Part shown: piece after piece, positions 46,477 through 56,343 of the stretch
How positions within the stretch are numbered: the stretch's first letter is position 1
How the letters are laid out: every line of letters begins with the position of its first letter
Source of the DNA: Bacteroides caccae
GTDB taxonomy: Bacteria; Bacteroidota; Bacteroidia; Bacteroidales; Bacteroidaceae
NCBI RefSeq assembly: GCF_002222615.2
Contig: NZ_CP022412.2
Location: 2,294,001-2,358,000, forward strand
Length of the DNA stretch: 64,000 nucleotides
Direction of reading: 5' to 3'
Notes under the pieces: model-generated
What the model was told of the DNA's origin: nothing
Databases searched by the model: none
Seen by the model: the letters and a program-made list of their open reading frames with translations, nothing else
Program-made: the position numbers and the translations under genes

Positions 46477-47760
46477 TTATTTGAAACGTTGCAAGGTGCC
46501 ACTCTCGAATTCCAATGTTTTGCCATTATAAAACCAGTTCTCAAAACGGTTATCCTTTTTCAGTACTATTTCTATCGGGTCGCCGATAGACAGCCGGCAT
46601 TCATCCGTACTCATGCCTACTTCGAGGTCGCCCCGCGAAATGATTTGCCAACGTTTCTCGGTAATGCCCGGATATTTTTTATGTATATCTTCAAACCCGA
46701 AAAGGTCTTCAATATAATTGTTGTTTCTGGTGATTACGTCATACTTCAAGTCAACCTTCATTTCGTAACTAATTCCATTCTTGTCTTTTAATGTCAAAAT
46801 AGCCAGACTGCCGGGAGAGGGCATCCGAACTTCTTTTATTGTCAGGATAGTGTACCGGGGAAGATGAACGCGGGACTCCATTTGTTTGTTTTCAAGAGAG
46901 ACAGCTCTTTTGGCAGACAATGTTTTTTTAGGATAAACGGTTGCCCCCAAGTACCTGTTTTTCAGGCTTTCGATATTATCCAGCTTCTTATTCGTAAAAC
47001 TGATCGAATTTGAAAAGTATTTCATTCTCTTTTCACCTTGAAAATCACTCGTGTCCATACCGGAGTTTGTCCGTGAGAGGGCGACTTCCAGATAATAGGA
47101 ATGTCCCTGTGTGTCTTTGAATATGATTTTCACGGGATATGCCTGGCTGCCCACTCCGACGGCCGTGACAGTTGCTTCCGTATTGACGGAAATAGGTATA
47201 TCCCGATAGCCGGAATAGCTGTTGGCATCATCCACACGGACAGTTTCGGATTGTATGTATATTGTCTTTCCTATCAGCAGATCTTTTGCCGTATCTACAT
47301 CTTGCAGGTAAACTAATCCGTTGATGCAGGCACGGGGCATTCTTTCGCATATCTCGTCCAGCCGCATATTCTTTATGTCATAATAATATTTTTCCCCTTC
47401 ATCTTCGAAAACGAAGCGAGTGGTGTAGTTTGTTTCATCTGCTATTTTTTGAACCTTCTCTTCGGTTCCGGTGAAAGTGAGTATTTTGTGTCTCATCAGG
47501 CTATTATCCACTCCTTTTTCTGTGTTGTATATTAAAAGGGTAGGAAGAAACATTTCCCGTGCGGAAGGAGCAAACATGAATTTCATTCCGGGAGTCCATT
47601 TACATAAAGGTTTTAGAGGAAAGTGTTTTATGATAAACTGTTCTTCTTCACTTGCAGGAATTTCCTGGGCGGAGGGGGTAGTGACAATGTAATCACTTTG
47701 GGCGGTAACATGAGACATACCACAACAGAATAAAATCACGGATAGGACGATTGTTCTCAT
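46477..47760 (-). CDS. Exported protein of unknown function
   Basis: From the ATG at 47760 this is a 427-residue protein with a signal peptide (MRTIVLSVILFCCGMSHVTA). The ORF extends 32 codons further upstream, but those codons would precede the signal peptide. The mature part is beta-rich with repeated small modules (GKTIYIQSETVRVDDANSYS, GATVYPKKTLSAKRAVSLEN, TLKDKNGISYEMKVDLKYDV). I recognise no family. Its C-terminal motif DECRLSIGDPIEI resembles the SmpA/BamE-like rule for recognising metre-like repeats only weakly, so I assign no function. Confidence 0.6.
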   Translation of the reverse strand: MRTIVLSVILFCCGMSHVTAQSDYIVTTPSAQEIPASEEEQFIIKHFPLKPLCKWTPGMKFMFAPSAREMFLPTLLIYNTEKGVDNSLMRHKILTFTGTEEKVQKIADETNYTTRFVFEDEGEKYYYDIKNMRLDEICERMPRACINGLVYLQDVDTAKDLLIGKTIYIQSETVRVDDANSYSGYRDIPISVNTEATVTAVGVGSQAYPVKIIFKDTQGHSYYLEVALSRTNSGMDTSDFQGEKRMKYFSNSISFTNKKLDNIESLKNRYLGATVYPKKTLSAKRAVSLENKQMESRVHLPRYTILTIKEVRMPSPGSLAILTLKDKNGISYEMKVDLKYDVITRNNNYIEDLFGFEDIHKKYPGITEKRWQIISRGDLEVGMSTDECRLSIGDPIEIVLKKDNRFENWFYNGKTLEFESGTLQRFK

Positions 47761-47865
47761 ATTTATTTCTTTAAGTGAACTATGTAAATTGTTCATTTGT
47801 TGTATATTCAATGGCAAATGTATATATTTTATATTGTATTGGGTGTTATTTCCCAATCTTTTTGG

Positions 47866-47873
47866 TATCTTTG
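47866..47873 (+). promoter_or_regulatory. -7 box of the META-domain gene
   Basis: TATCTTTG matches TAnnTTTG, 30 bp before the ATG. The upstream TTG is 24 bp away, a little far for a -33. Confidence 0.55.
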
Positions 47874-47903
47874 TCCACGATTTAACTTAAACGTTATAAC
47901 AAT

Positions 47904-48695
47904 ATGAAGAAAGTTTTTGTTTCAATTTGCGTTGCAGGTGCAGCACTTGCAATGTCTTCATGCCGTTCGGTTGAGAAGGCAGTTCCTGTGTCATCTATCA
48001 ATGGTGAGTGGAATATTATAGAAGTCAATGGCTCGAAAGTTGCTCCGGGCGAAAGTAGAACCCTTCCGTTTATTGCATTTGATACGGCTACCGGTCGTGT
48101 GTCCGGTAATAGCGGATGTAACCGTATGATGGGTACATTCGATGTAAATGCGAAACCGGGAAGCCTTGAGTTAGGTGCTATGGCCAGTACTCGGATGATG
48201 TGTCCGGATATGACTACCGAGAAGAATGTATTGAGTGCTCTTGCACAAGTGAAAGGATATAAGAAAGCAGGTAAGGAGAAGATGTATCTTTGCAATGCTT
48301 CCAATCGTCCGGTTGTAGTTCTTGAAAAGAAGGAGGCTGATGTGAAACTTTCAGTGTTGAATGGAGAATGGAAAATTAAAGAAGCAAATGGTGAGGCGAT
48401 TCCTTCAGGAATGGAGAAACAACCGTTTATCGCTTTTGATGTGAAGAAAAAGTCTATTCATGGTAATGCCGGATGCAACCTGATTAACGGAGGTTTTGAA
48501 ACTAGTACGAGCAATGCCAAATCGATTTCCTTCCCGGGAGTGGCAAGTACAATGATGGCTTGTCCTGACATGGAGACAGAAGGTAAGATCCTGAAAGCGT
48601 TGAATGAAGTAAAGTCATTCGATGTATTGGCAGGCGGTGGCATTGGGCTGTATGATGCCAATAATGCATTGGTTATTGTATTAGAGAAAAAGTAA
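47904..48695 (+). CDS. META-domain lipoprotein with two META repeats
   Basis: The 263-residue protein has a lipoprotein signal (MKKVFVSICVAGAALAMSSC, Cys20) and two META domains (HslJ-like), about 32-140 and 150-260. Each shows NGEWNIIEVNG or NGEWKIKEANG, then PFIAFD, GNSGCNRMMGTFD or GNAGCNLINGGFE, and an ASTRMMCPDM or ASTMMACPDM motif. META proteins such as HslJ are linked to heat-shock and novobiocin tolerance in E. coli; the role here is open. It has its own promoter and terminator. Confidence 0.93.
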   Translation: MKKVFVSICVAGAALAMSSCRSVEKAVPVSSINGEWNIIEVNGSKVAPGESRTLPFIAFDTATGRVSGNSGCNRMMGTFDVNAKPGSLELGAMASTRMMCPDMTTEKNVLSALAQVKGYKKAGKEKMYLCNASNRPVVVLEKKEADVKLSVLNGEWKIKEANGEAIPSGMEKQPFIAFDVKKKSIHGNAGCNLINGGFETSTSNAKSISFPGVASTMMACPDMETEGKILKALNEVKSFDVLAGGGIGLYDANNALVIVLEKK

Positions 48696-48744
48696 TTATT
48701 ATAAGAAATAGGAAAGGCTGTATCAATAAAGCCTGATATTTATG

Positions 48745-48787
48745 AAACCGGCCTCATTGCTATCTGTTGCAGTGAGGCCGGTTTTTT
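48745..48787 (+). terminator. Terminator of the META gene
   Basis: AAACCGGCCTCATTGC (48745-48760) pairs with GCAGTGAGGCCGGTTT (48769-48784), 16 bp with one G-T pair, then T6. Confidence 0.92.
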
Positions 48788-48821
48788 GTTTCATGAACTA
48801 ATTAATAGTGGAAGCTGATTG

Positions 48822-50078
48822 TTACAATTGCTTCAATGCTTCCCAATCAATTTCCGGTTCTTTGCCTGTTGGCTTGCAATAGAACTTAGTTCCCATTGGA
48901 ACGGATTCGTTAAAGAAGCCTCCCATTTTCAGATAAAACCGATTGTCTTTAGTATTGCCACCTTGATAGTCGAGACGGACTTGGGCACTCGCTGTTGCAT
49001 CGTGTGTAAAGGTAGCGTCAGTGAGTCGGGACCATTTACCTTCTTTGCTACGTGCCCATTGGTTGCCGAAGAAAACTTCACGTGATAAATATCCTTGTTC
49101 CGGACTGAAATTCTCAAGGAAGCTGTGAGGACGTTTATACCATGTGTTGGTTTTGGGGCGTAAGAAACTGGCTATTAATTTCCATTCTTTCTCATCTGTT
49201 GCATAGAAATAGGCAGTGTAGGTCGTATTTCCATTCCCGTCCGGTCTGATTTGCATCAGAAATTTATATGTATTACCGGCTTTCCAGGGATACTTCAAAT
49301 AACTTTGTCCGCCTGAGCCTTCGTTGCCAAACTCTCCGATGTGTACATCTTTGCCTTGGCGTAACAGTTTAATCTTTTGGTCATCCGGAATCTCTTTGGG
49401 GTTTTGTGTATCAAAAGGACTCCATACCGAGAAAAGAATACGGCGTTCTGTCGGGGAGTTGTATTGCATTCCGAAATAACCTTCCCCGAAGCCGGCCGCC
49501 ATGTAGTAGCTATGCATTGTTTCGCCTTCTTTGGGCACTGTGATTTCATTGTAGAACCATTCAGTATCACCTTCAGGTAGCGCATATCCCAAATGAACGG
49601 AAGGACCGCGGCGTCCCCAATAGTCAGAGAAGTCTTTCACATAATTACTTTTACCTGTAACATTGTCTGCTATCAACTGCTTAATTTCTCCGAAACCCTC
49701 ACCACTTTTAGAGACTCCTTGTAAGTCGATACGGACATACCCTGCCTGTCGTATATCGATACTTCCAACAGGAACTTTAGTGAAATCATTCGATTGTAGA
49801 TTGACTTTGAAGCCCTTCTTTCCATAACTGACTTTGATTTCGGAATGTCCTTTGGCATACAGTGACAGATCGGCTGTTGTCGGTTGATGCAAATAGAAGT
49901 AAATACTAACGATACTTTTAGGATTTGTCCAATGTGTAACTCCTCTTTGTGTTATTCGCGCACCATCTTGTTGCCGGGTTACATAGCCATTGCCGGAAAC
50001 TCCTACGACAACTTGTTGAGGTTGTGCAAATACGGTAGTGCATAGTAGTAATGCAAGTAAACATAATAAATTTTTCAT
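48822..50078 (-). CDS. DUF3472 (with DUF5077) exported protein
   Basis: The 418-residue protein has a signal peptide (MKNLLCLLALLLCTTVFAQ). A DUF5077-like beta-sandwich (about 40-125, ISIYFYLHQPTTADLSLYAK) is followed by a DUF3472 domain (about 140-340, SVHLGYALPEGDTEWFYNEI, GYFGMQYNSPTERRILFSVW). This pair occurs in Bacteroides envelope proteins that may bind glycans. No catalytic residues can be named. It is transcribed alone on the minus strand. Confidence 0.85.
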   Translation of the reverse strand: MKNLLCLLALLLCTTVFAQPQQVVVGVSGNGYVTRQQDGARITQRGVTHWTNPKSIVSIYFYLHQPTTADLSLYAKGHSEIKVSYGKKGFKVNLQSNDFTKVPVGSIDIRQAGYVRIDLQGVSKSGEGFGEIKQLIADNVTGKSNYVKDFSDYWGRRGPSVHLGYALPEGDTEWFYNEITVPKEGETMHSYYMAAGFGEGYFGMQYNSPTERRILFSVWSPFDTQNPKEIPDDQKIKLLRQGKDVHIGEFGNEGSGGQSYLKYPWKAGNTYKFLMQIRPDGNGNTTYTAYFYATDEKEWKLIASFLRPKTNTWYKRPHSFLENFSPEQGYLSREVFFGNQWARSKEGKWSRLTDATFTHDATASAQVRLDYQGGNTKDNRFYLKMGGFFNESVPMGTKFYCKPTGKEPEIDWEALKQL

Positions 50079-50429
50079 GTAGATGTCATTAATTGATTTT
50101 ATGTATAATTCCGATATTAATAAATAGTTCGTTGTTTTATAGTGTAATATTGCAAAGTTAAGAATTAATTCTCTTTATCGAACCAGAATAGATAATATTT
50201 GTTTTAGTGTCAGTCACTGAATAACTTTCTTTATGGCTATCATGGCAAGGAAGTTTATTAAAAACTGTCGTTTTGGCAGATATTATGTCATGCATTCGTA
50301 TAATTTCTTTTTGGCACACGGTTTGCTTTTTAATAAGCGTCCGTTCGAGACGAAGCTCCATAACAGGAGTGGAGAAACAACCGGACAAAAAGAAATCATT
50401 GAATAATAATAAATAAAAAAATAACGATC
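50079..50429. other. Intergenic region upstream of dnaK
   Basis: This 351-bp divergent gap contains an AT-rich stretch and no convincing gene. A 76-codon minus-strand ORF (50158-50388) lacks coding character. I found no exact TAnnTTTG box or CIRCE for dnaK here. Confidence 0.5.
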
Positions 50430-52349
50430 ATGGGAAAAATTATTGGTATTGACTTAGGAACTACAAACTCTTGTGTTGCTGTATTTGAAGGTAACGAACC
50501 GGTAGTAATTGCAAACAGTGAAGGTAAACGTACTACTCCTTCTGTTGTCGCTTTCGTAGATGGTGGCGAACGTAAGGTGGGCGACCCTGCAAAACGTCAG
50601 GCTATTACTAACCCGACACGTACCATTTTCTCTATCAAACGTTTCATGGGTGAAAATTGGGACCAGGTTCAGAAAGAAGTTACTCGTGTTCCTTATAAAG
50701 TAGTGAAAGGCGATAACAACACTCCGCGTGTTGACATCGACGGACGTCTGTACACTCCGCAGGAAATTTCTGCTATGATTCTTCAGAAAATGAAGAAAAC
50801 TGCTGAAGATTATCTTGGACAGGAAGTAACGGAAGCAGTAATCACTGTTCCTGCATATTTCTCTGACTCTCAACGTCAGGCTACGAAAGAAGCCGGACAG
50901 ATTGCCGGTCTGGAAGTAAAACGTATTGTGAACGAACCGACAGCCGCTGCTCTTGCTTATGGTCTGGACAAGGCTCACAAAGACATGAAGATTGCTGTGT
51001 TCGACCTTGGTGGTGGTACATTCGATATATCTATTCTTGAATTTGGTGGTGGTGTATTCGAAGTACTTTCTACAAACGGTGATACTCACCTTGGTGGTGA
51101 CGACTTCGATCAGGTAATCATCAACTGGCTGGTAGAGGAATTTAAGAACGATGAAGGCGCTGACTTGACTCAGGACCCAATGGCTTTGCAACGTTTGAAA
51201 GAAGCTGCTGAAAAAGCTAAGATCGAGTTGTCTTCTTCTACAAGTACAGAAATTAACTTGCCGTATATCATGCCGGTAAACGGTGTGCCCAAGCACTTGG
51301 TTAAGACTTTGACTCGTGCTAAATTCGAATCTTTGGCTCACGGATTGATTCAGGCTTGTCTTGAACCATGTAAGAAAGCGATGAGTGATGCAGGCTTGAA
51401 CAATGCTGATATTGACGAAGTAATCCTTGTAGGTGGTTCTTCACGTATTCCGGCTGTACAGAAATTGGTGGAAGATTTCTTTGGAAAAGCTCCTTCTAAG
51501 GGTGTAAATCCAGATGAAGTGGTTGCTATCGGTGCTGCTGTACAGGGTGCTGTTTTGACAGACGAAATCAAGGGTGTAGTATTGTTGGATGTAACTCCGT
51601 TGTCAATGGGTATCGAAACATTGGGTGGTGTAATGACTAAGCTGATTGATGCTAATACTACCATTCCGGCTCGTAAGAGTGAAACATTCTCTACTGCTGC
51701 CGATAACCAGAGTGAAGTAACGATCCATGTATTGCAGGGTGAACGTCCGATGGCTGCACAGAACAAATCAATCGGTCAGTTCAACTTGTCAGGTATTGCT
51801 CCTGCTCGTCGTGGTGTTCCTCAGATTGAGGTTACATTTGATATTGATGCAAACGGTATCTTGAAGGTATCTGCAAAAGATAAGGCAACCGGTAAGGAAC
51901 AAGCTATCCGTATCGAGGCTTCCAGTGGTTTGAGCAAGGAAGAAATCGAAAAGATGAAAGCTGAAGCTGAAGCTAACGCCGAAGCAGATAAGAAGGAACG
52001 TGAAAAGATTGATAAATTGAATCAGGCTGATAGCGTAATATTCCAGACTGAAAATCAGTTGAAGGAATTAGGTGACAAGTTGCCTGCTGACAAGAAGGCT
52101 CCGATTGAAGCTGCTTTGCAGAAACTGAAAGATGCTCATAAGGCTCAGGATTTGGCTGCTATTGATACTGCTATGGTAGAAATCAATACTGCTTTCCAAG
52201 CTGCAAGTGCTGAAATGTATGCTCAAGGTGGTGCACAACAAGGTGGCGCACAGGCGGGGCCTGATATGAATGGCGGTGCCGGTCAGCAAGATAATGGAAC
52301 TAAGCATGGAGATAATGTGCAAGATGCTGATTTTGAGGAAGTCAAATAA
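50430..52349 (+). CDS. dnaK: Chaperone DnaK (Hsp70)
   Basis: The 639-residue Hsp70 starts [20 protein letters not shown]. The nucleotide-binding domain (1-385) contains the phosphate loops ([40 protein letters not shown]). The linker [14 protein letters not shown] leads to the substrate-binding domain, the helical lid (about 510-600) and a Gly/Gln-rich tail ending DADFEEVK. DnaJ and GrpE genes are not adjacent. A strong hairpin follows. Confidence 0.98.
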   Translation: MGKIIGIDLGTTNSCVAVFEGNEPVVIANSEGKRTTPSVVAFVDGGERKVGDPAKRQAITNPTRTIFSIKRFMGENWDQVQKEVTRVPYKVVKGDNNTPRVDIDGRLYTPQEISAMILQKMKKTAEDYLGQEVTEAVITVPAYFSDSQRQATKEAGQIAGLEVKRIVNEPTAAALAYGLDKAHKDMKIAVFDLGGGTFDISILEFGGGVFEVLSTNGDTHLGGDDFDQVIINWLVEEFKNDEGADLTQDPMALQRLKEAAEKAKIELSSSTSTEINLPYIMPVNGVPKHLVKTLTRAKFESLAHGLIQACLEPCKKAMSDAGLNNADIDEVILVGGSSRIPAVQKLVEDFFGKAPSKGVNPDEVVAIGAAVQGAVLTDEIKGVVLLDVTPLSMGIETLGGVMTKLIDANTTIPARKSETFSTAADNQSEVTIHVLQGERPMAAQNKSIGQFNLSGIAPARRGVPQIEVTFDIDANGILKVSAKDKATGKEQAIRIEASSGLSKEEIEKMKAEAEANAEADKKEREKIDKLNQADSVIFQTENQLKELGDKLPADKKAPIEAALQKLKDAHKAQDLAAIDTAMVEINTAFQAASAEMYAQGGAQQGGAQAGPDMNGGAGQQDNGTKHGDNVQDADFEEVK

Positions 52350-52371
52350 GAATTTGCTAAACGCTTAATAT

Positions 52372-52416
52372 ATAGAAAAAGAGCTGAAGATCATTGACTT
52401 TCAGCTCTTTTTCTAT
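52372..52416 (+). terminator. Terminator of dnaK
   Basis: The 17-bp perfect stem ATAGAAAAAGAGCTGAA (52372-52388) pairs with 52400-52416, with an 11-nt loop. It contains A and T runs on either arm. Confidence 0.92.
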
Positions 52417-52521
52417 TTGAGAGATATATGCTTGTTATGATGTACTTACTGATTAGGAAGGTTAGAAGAATAGATGTTTTTTCTTAAAGCGATTTATATA
52501 AATATTTAGGACTAAAAATAG

Positions 52522-52569
52522 ATATAAAACAGCGTTTGGGAATCAAGTGTTTCTAAACGCTATTTTATA
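52522..52569 (-). terminator. Terminator of the PiT transporter gene
   Basis: ATATAAAACAGCGTTT (52522-52537) pairs with AAACGCTATTTTATAT (52554-52569) with one mismatch, 18 bp beyond the pit stop. Confidence 0.75.
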
Positions 52570-52587
52570 TGGCTGGAATATGTTTTA

Positions 52588-53604
52588 TTATATAAATAAA
52601 GAAACAATAAAATAAACACCGGCTGCTAAAAGTCCGCTGACCGGAATTGTAAGAATCCAAGCCGTCATCAGGCTTTTGGTAACTCCCCAACGAACAGCAG
52701 AAAGGCGTTTTGTTGCGCCTACTCCGATGATTGCTCCTGTGATAGTATGTGTCGTACTTACAGGAATTTTCAACATTTCCGTGATGTAGAGAGTGAAAGC
52801 ACCTGCTGTTTCGGCAATCACTCCTTCCAGTGGAGTTACTTTGGTGATTCTGGTTCCCATTGTTTTTACTATCTTCCAACCTCCGGACATGGTTCCGAGT
52901 GAAATGGCCGTAAAACAGGAGAAGGCAACCCAGTCGGGCAGATCATTGATACTATTTATGCCCATCCCCAATCCCATGGAATGTGCGGCTATCATGGCGG
53001 CAGCTATGATACCCATTACTTTCTGAGAGTCATTCAGACCATGTCCGACACTGAAAAGGGCGGAGGATACAAGTTGTAATCTCTTGAACCATTGCTCTGC
53101 GGTATGAGGATGAGCTCGCCGGCAGATATAAAGTACGAACAAAGTGAATCCGAATGCAATGACCATGCCAATAAAAGGAGCCAAAAAAATAAATGCTGCA
53201 ATTTTTAGGATGATATTAAGTTGAATAGCTTCAAATCCGTTTGCCATGATAGCTGCTCCTGCAAATCCTCCGATAAGGGTATGAGAAGAAGAGGAGGGGA
53301 TACCTTTCCACCAAGTAATCAGATTCCAAGTGATAGCGGCAATAACTCCTGCTAATATAATCGGTAAAGTAATATATTGCTCTACTACGGTTTTGGATAC
53401 AGTGTTGGCAATTCCGAATCCGCCTATTATATATTTAGCGATAAAGAAAGCAACGAAATTAAAGAAGGCAGCCCATAATACAGCTTGGAAGGGGGTAAGA
53501 ACTCTCGTAGATACGATAGTGGCAATGGAGTTTGCAGCATCGTGAAAGCCGTTGATATAGTCGAATATCAGAGCTAGGATAATGATAGTCACTAATAATT
53601 CCAT
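52588..53604 (-). CDS. pit: PiT-family inorganic phosphate transporter
   Basis: The 338-residue inner-membrane protein has about 10 helices and both PiT signatures: FDYINGFHDAANSIATIVST (14-33) and VGHGLNDSQKVMGIIAAAMI, with STTHTITGAIIGVG near the C-terminus. It is a phosphate:cation symporter. The DUF47 gene lies 15 bp upstream, the usual pairing in which the DUF47 protein tunes Pit activity. Confidence 0.95.
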   Translation of the reverse strand: MELLVTIIILALIFDYINGFHDAANSIATIVSTRVLTPFQAVLWAAFFNFVAFFIAKYIIGGFGIANTVSKTVVEQYITLPIILAGVIAAITWNLITWWKGIPSSSSHTLIGGFAGAAIMANGFEAIQLNIILKIAAFIFLAPFIGMVIAFGFTLFVLYICRRAHPHTAEQWFKRLQLVSSALFSVGHGLNDSQKVMGIIAAAMIAAHSMGLGMGINSINDLPDWVAFSCFTAISLGTMSGGWKIVKTMGTRITKVTPLEGVIAETAGAFTLYITEMLKIPVSTTHTITGAIIGVGATKRLSAVRWGVTKSLMTAWILTIPVSGLLAAGVYFIVSLFI

Positions 53605-53619
53605 GTGTTCAGGCTTCTT

Positions 53620-54267
53620 TTATGCGTACTTTACAATCAGGCTTTTCAGAATTTTACCTACATGCTCTGCAGCATCGGTTGTCTTTTCCAGTTCGTGCAT
53701 GATTTCTTTAATCTTGATAAGTTCGATACAATCTTTTTCTTCTTCAAAGAGTTTGGTGATGAAGAACTCATATACATCATCCGCTTGGTTTTCGATTTCA
53801 TGCAGTTTGGAGCAATATTCTCGGAGGAGTGTCGGCTTTTTGCGGAATGTTTCGAGTTCATCCATAGCTTTACAAATATATATAGCTTCTTCTTGGATCA
53901 AACGGCTCAGTTCTTTTCCGCTTTCAGAAATAGGACGAGGATTATAAATGGAAATCCTTTTGGCACAACTGTTTATTCCGTCGATGACATCATCCATACA
54001 AGAAGCTAAGTCATGAATATCTTCACGGTCAAAGGGAGTGATGAATGTAGTTCCTAATTCATCAAAAATCAGATGTGTCAGTCTGTCTCCTTCCCGTTCG
54101 AGGTCTTTGATCTTTTTGTAGTACTCCGAGCGTTCTGTCGGTTGGTCATGTTGCAGACTTTCTACTAAAGCAACAGATGAGGCAGAAAGTACTTCTGATA
54201 ATTGTTTCAGTAACGGGAAAAACTTCGGTTCCTTTGGGGTAAACCGATTAAAAAAAGAATTTTTCAT
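53620..54267 (-). CDS. DUF47 PhoU-like phosphate-transport regulator
   Basis: The 215-residue protein is fully helical, like PhoU. Typical segments are FFPLLKQLSEVLSASSVALV, DLEREGDRLTHLIFDELGTT, FITPFDREDIHDLASCMDDV and KKPTLLREYCSKLHEIENQA. The acidic ExxxD motifs fit metal binding. It precedes pit, so it most likely modulates phosphate uptake at the inner face of the membrane. Confidence 0.92.
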   Translation of the reverse strand: MKNSFFNRFTPKEPKFFPLLKQLSEVLSASSVALVESLQHDQPTERSEYYKKIKDLEREGDRLTHLIFDELGTTFITPFDREDIHDLASCMDDVIDGINSCAKRISIYNPRPISESGKELSRLIQEEAIYICKAMDELETFRKKPTLLREYCSKLHEIENQADDVYEFFITKLFEEEKDCIELIKIKEIMHELEKTTDAAEHVGKILKSLIVKYA

Positions 54268-54346
54268 AAGTGTAAAAACTTTAAATTGTTTTTTTCTACT
54301 TTATTTATATTAGTAACAAATGAATACAGACTATGGTTTGGGCAGT

Positions 54347-54982
54347 TTAAAATTTCAACTTGGCGCGTATGACCTCAATTACGGCAGGCAATATGGATAT
54401 GAATATAATGGCTACAATGAGTAGTTTTAGGTTTTCCTGCACAAACGGGAGATCGCCGAAGAAATATCCTGCATAACAGAATATAGTTACCCAGACAGCT
54501 CCACCAACCAAATTATATACCATAAAATAGTAGTAATTCATTTTCCCCATTCCTGCAACGAAGGGGGCAAATGTACGTACTATGGGGATAAAGCGTGCCA
54601 GGATAATGGTTTTGCCACCATACTTCTTATAAAATTCGTGCGTTTTCTCCAAGTGACTTTGCTTGAATATCTTGGATTTAGGATTGTTGAATAGCCTTCG
54701 ACCAAAGAAATGCCCAATCATATAATTGCATGAATCACCTAATATGGCAGCAGCAAATAATATGATAACGAGTATGTGTATACTGATAGGCATATCGGGT
54801 AACGCAGAGATCGCTCCGGCAACGAAAAGTAAAGAGTCACCCGGGAGGAAAGGAGTGACTACTAATCCGGTTTCACAGAAGATTATGATGAATAAGATAG
54901 CATAGGTCCATGCATGATAATCACGCACAATCATGGCCATATATTGGTCAATATGGAGTATAAAATTGAGTAAAAAATCCAT
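54347..54982 (-). CDS. DedA-family membrane protein
   Basis: The 211-residue protein shows DedA/SNARE-associated signatures: [60 protein letters not shown] and [20 protein letters not shown]. Two re-entrant and three to four membrane helices are expected. DedA proteins flip undecaprenyl phosphate or phospholipids and maintain membrane potential and drug tolerance. The gene is 79 bp from DUF47 and may be separate. Confidence 0.93.
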   Translation of the reverse strand: MDFLLNFILHIDQYMAMIVRDYHAWTYAILFIIIFCETGLVVTPFLPGDSLLFVAGAISALPDMPISIHILVIILFAAAILGDSCNYMIGHFFGRRLFNNPKSKIFKQSHLEKTHEFYKKYGGKTIILARFIPIVRTFAPFVAGMGKMNYYYFMVYNLVGGAVWVTIFCYAGYFFGDLPFVQENLKLLIVAIIFISILPAVIEVIRAKLKF

Positions 54983-55032
54983 TTTATATACTTTGATTGT
55001 TATTAAAAGGAAAAGATAGGAACAACAAATAA

Positions 55033-55060
55033 GGCATAGAAAATATGAATTTTCTATGCC
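55033..55060 (-). terminator. Terminator of the small exported-protein gene
   Basis: GGCATAGAAAAT (55033-55044) pairs perfectly with ATTTTCTATGCC (55049-55060) around an ATGA tetraloop, 20 bp beyond the stop. Confidence 0.8.
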
Positions 55061-55079
55061 TATAAAAGGTATAAAATGG

Positions 55080-55517
55080 CTAAATGAGTATATGACCTAA
55101 TGTATAGATGTGATATCTATCGGAATATTTGATAAAATTAGTATAGAATGAGAAACCTGTCCATTGATTCTTAGGAAGTTGAATCTTTAAAGAACTTAAT
55201 ATCCGGATAGTAACGGAATGAATATTGAATCTAAGTAACTTTGAAGGAGAGAAATAACGGAAGGAGGATGGATTTAAGACACCGTCACTGTCATTGTAGT
55301 CCTGCTTTCCTGTATTTTCTTTTGCTTTGACGAGTTTCTTTTCTTTCCCTAGTTGTTTTATCATAGTTTTAGTTTCGGGATGAAAAGCATTAACACAAGT
55401 TTGTATATAGGTACTACCGGTTTCTGGCCGATATGCTTCTTGCCTTTCGTCGGAAATCAACTGGAATCCCCAACTTAGAAATATACCTAATAATATACAG
55501 AATATGTACTTCATCAT
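55080..55517 (-). CDS. Small exported protein of unknown function
   Basis: The ORF gives 145 residues from the ATG at 55517 or 144 from 55514. A hydrophobic N-terminus ([20 protein letters not shown]) looks like an anchor or uncleaved signal. The middle is charged ([20 protein letters not shown]). No domain is recognised. A TACATTTG box at 55526-55533 implies a near-leaderless transcript. It sits alone between DedA and a large AT-rich gap. Confidence 0.55.
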   Translation of the reverse strand: MMKYIFCILLGIFLSWGFQLISDERQEAYRPETGSTYIQTCVNAFHPETKTMIKQLGKEKKLVKAKENTGKQDYNDSDGVLNPSSFRYFSPSKLLRFNIHSVTIRILSSLKIQLPKNQWTGFSFYTNFIKYSDRYHIYTLGHILI

Positions 55518-55525
55518 AACGGCCA

Positions 55526-55533
55526 CAAATGTA
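55526..55533 (-). promoter_or_regulatory. -7 box of the small exported-protein gene
   Basis: The minus strand reads TACATTTG. It lies under 10 bp from the ATG, so the transcript would be nearly leaderless. Confidence 0.35.
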
Positions 55534-55908
55534 GAAACTATTTTTATATGAAATACATATTCACAAGTATAATTAACAATTATATCTACGGCTGTCGGGA
55601 ACTGTTTTCTGCATTTACTCTCATAAATCTCATTGGAGTATATGTTATCCCGTTAGTACATTGCTTCTCATTCATCTTTTAAATCCTAAATGAATGGCGT
55701 ATGTGGATGAATGGACAGTCATTTTTCTGTCTGAGCACTCTTATTAGTAGAAATGTAATTTATTAACCTTTAAGAAGCATCAGTATGAGAAATGTAGAAA
55801 AGCACTTGGTTGGATAACTGTTTATTTATTATTTTGCAATTTTCCTTGTTCTCAAATGGATATTATAAAAGATATACCCGAATTTCTGCTTCCTTTAAGA
55901 TTGATTTG
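55534..55908. other. AT-rich intergenic stretch
   Basis: I see no ORF of coding character and no strong hairpin here. Direct TGAATGG/TGGATGAATGG repeats occur near 55690-55720. The right end leads into the promoter of the DUF4250 gene. Confidence 0.4.
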
Positions 55909-55940
55909 TTTTGCCATTCAATGAGATTGCTGTAACTTTG
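55909..55940 (+). promoter_or_regulatory. Promoter of the DUF4250 gene
   Basis: TTTTG (55909-55913) and TAACTTTG (55933-55940) are 19 bp apart, 26 bp before the ATG. Confidence 0.7.
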
Positions 55941-55966
55941 CGTCCGGTTTAAAAAGATTGTATGTT

Positions 55967-56143
55967 ATGGAATTACCCAAAGACCCGATGATGCTGTTTA
56001 GCGTTATCAATATGAAGTTGCGTGATTGCTATTCTTCACTTGACGAACTTTGTGAAGATATGGACGTAAATAAGGATGAATTAGTGAATCAGTTGAAAGC
56101 TGTCGGTTTTGAATATAGTGCGGAACACAATAAGTTCTGGTAA
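55967..56143 (+). CDS. DUF4250 small protein
   Basis: The 58-residue protein MELPKDPMMLFSVINMKLRD belongs to DUF4250, a family of tiny cytoplasmic proteins spread over gut bacteria. The pattern KLRDxYxSLDELCxDxxVxxxELxxxLxxxGFxYxxxxNKFW is kept. The sequence looks like one HTH-like helical unit. Function is unknown. The ATG at 55967 is preferred over an upstream TTG because of promoter spacing. Confidence 0.88.
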   Translation: MELPKDPMMLFSVINMKLRDCYSSLDELCEDMDVNKDELVNQLKAVGFEYSAEHNKFW

Positions 56144-56181
56144 CAGACTTCTTATTTACAATTTATAGATAAAGTATTCGA

Positions 56182-56226
56182 ATTGCCTCTAAAGCCTCTG
56201 TAAAGGTCTTGGAGGCAATTTCTTTT
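56182..56226 (+). terminator. Terminator of the DUF4250 gene
   Basis: AATTGCCTC (56182-56190) pairs with GAGGCAATT (56213-56221), then TTCTTTT. Confidence 0.7.
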
Positions 56227-56343
56227 CCTTGTATTCTACTTCTTTTTCTCCTCTTCCTTGTTAATAAAAGCAAAATACGAATTCTTGTATTTAACTTCCA
56301 CACTCTTCTGCGTTCTAACTAATAAAGCTCAGATATAGAATTG

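Noticed and set aside
50158..50388. 76-codon minus-strand ORF upstream of dnaK
   Set aside because: No family match and no promoter; the codon pattern is unlike its neighbours.
50079..50429. CIRCE/HrcA element upstream of dnaK
   Set aside because: No TTAGCACTC-type inverted repeat is present.
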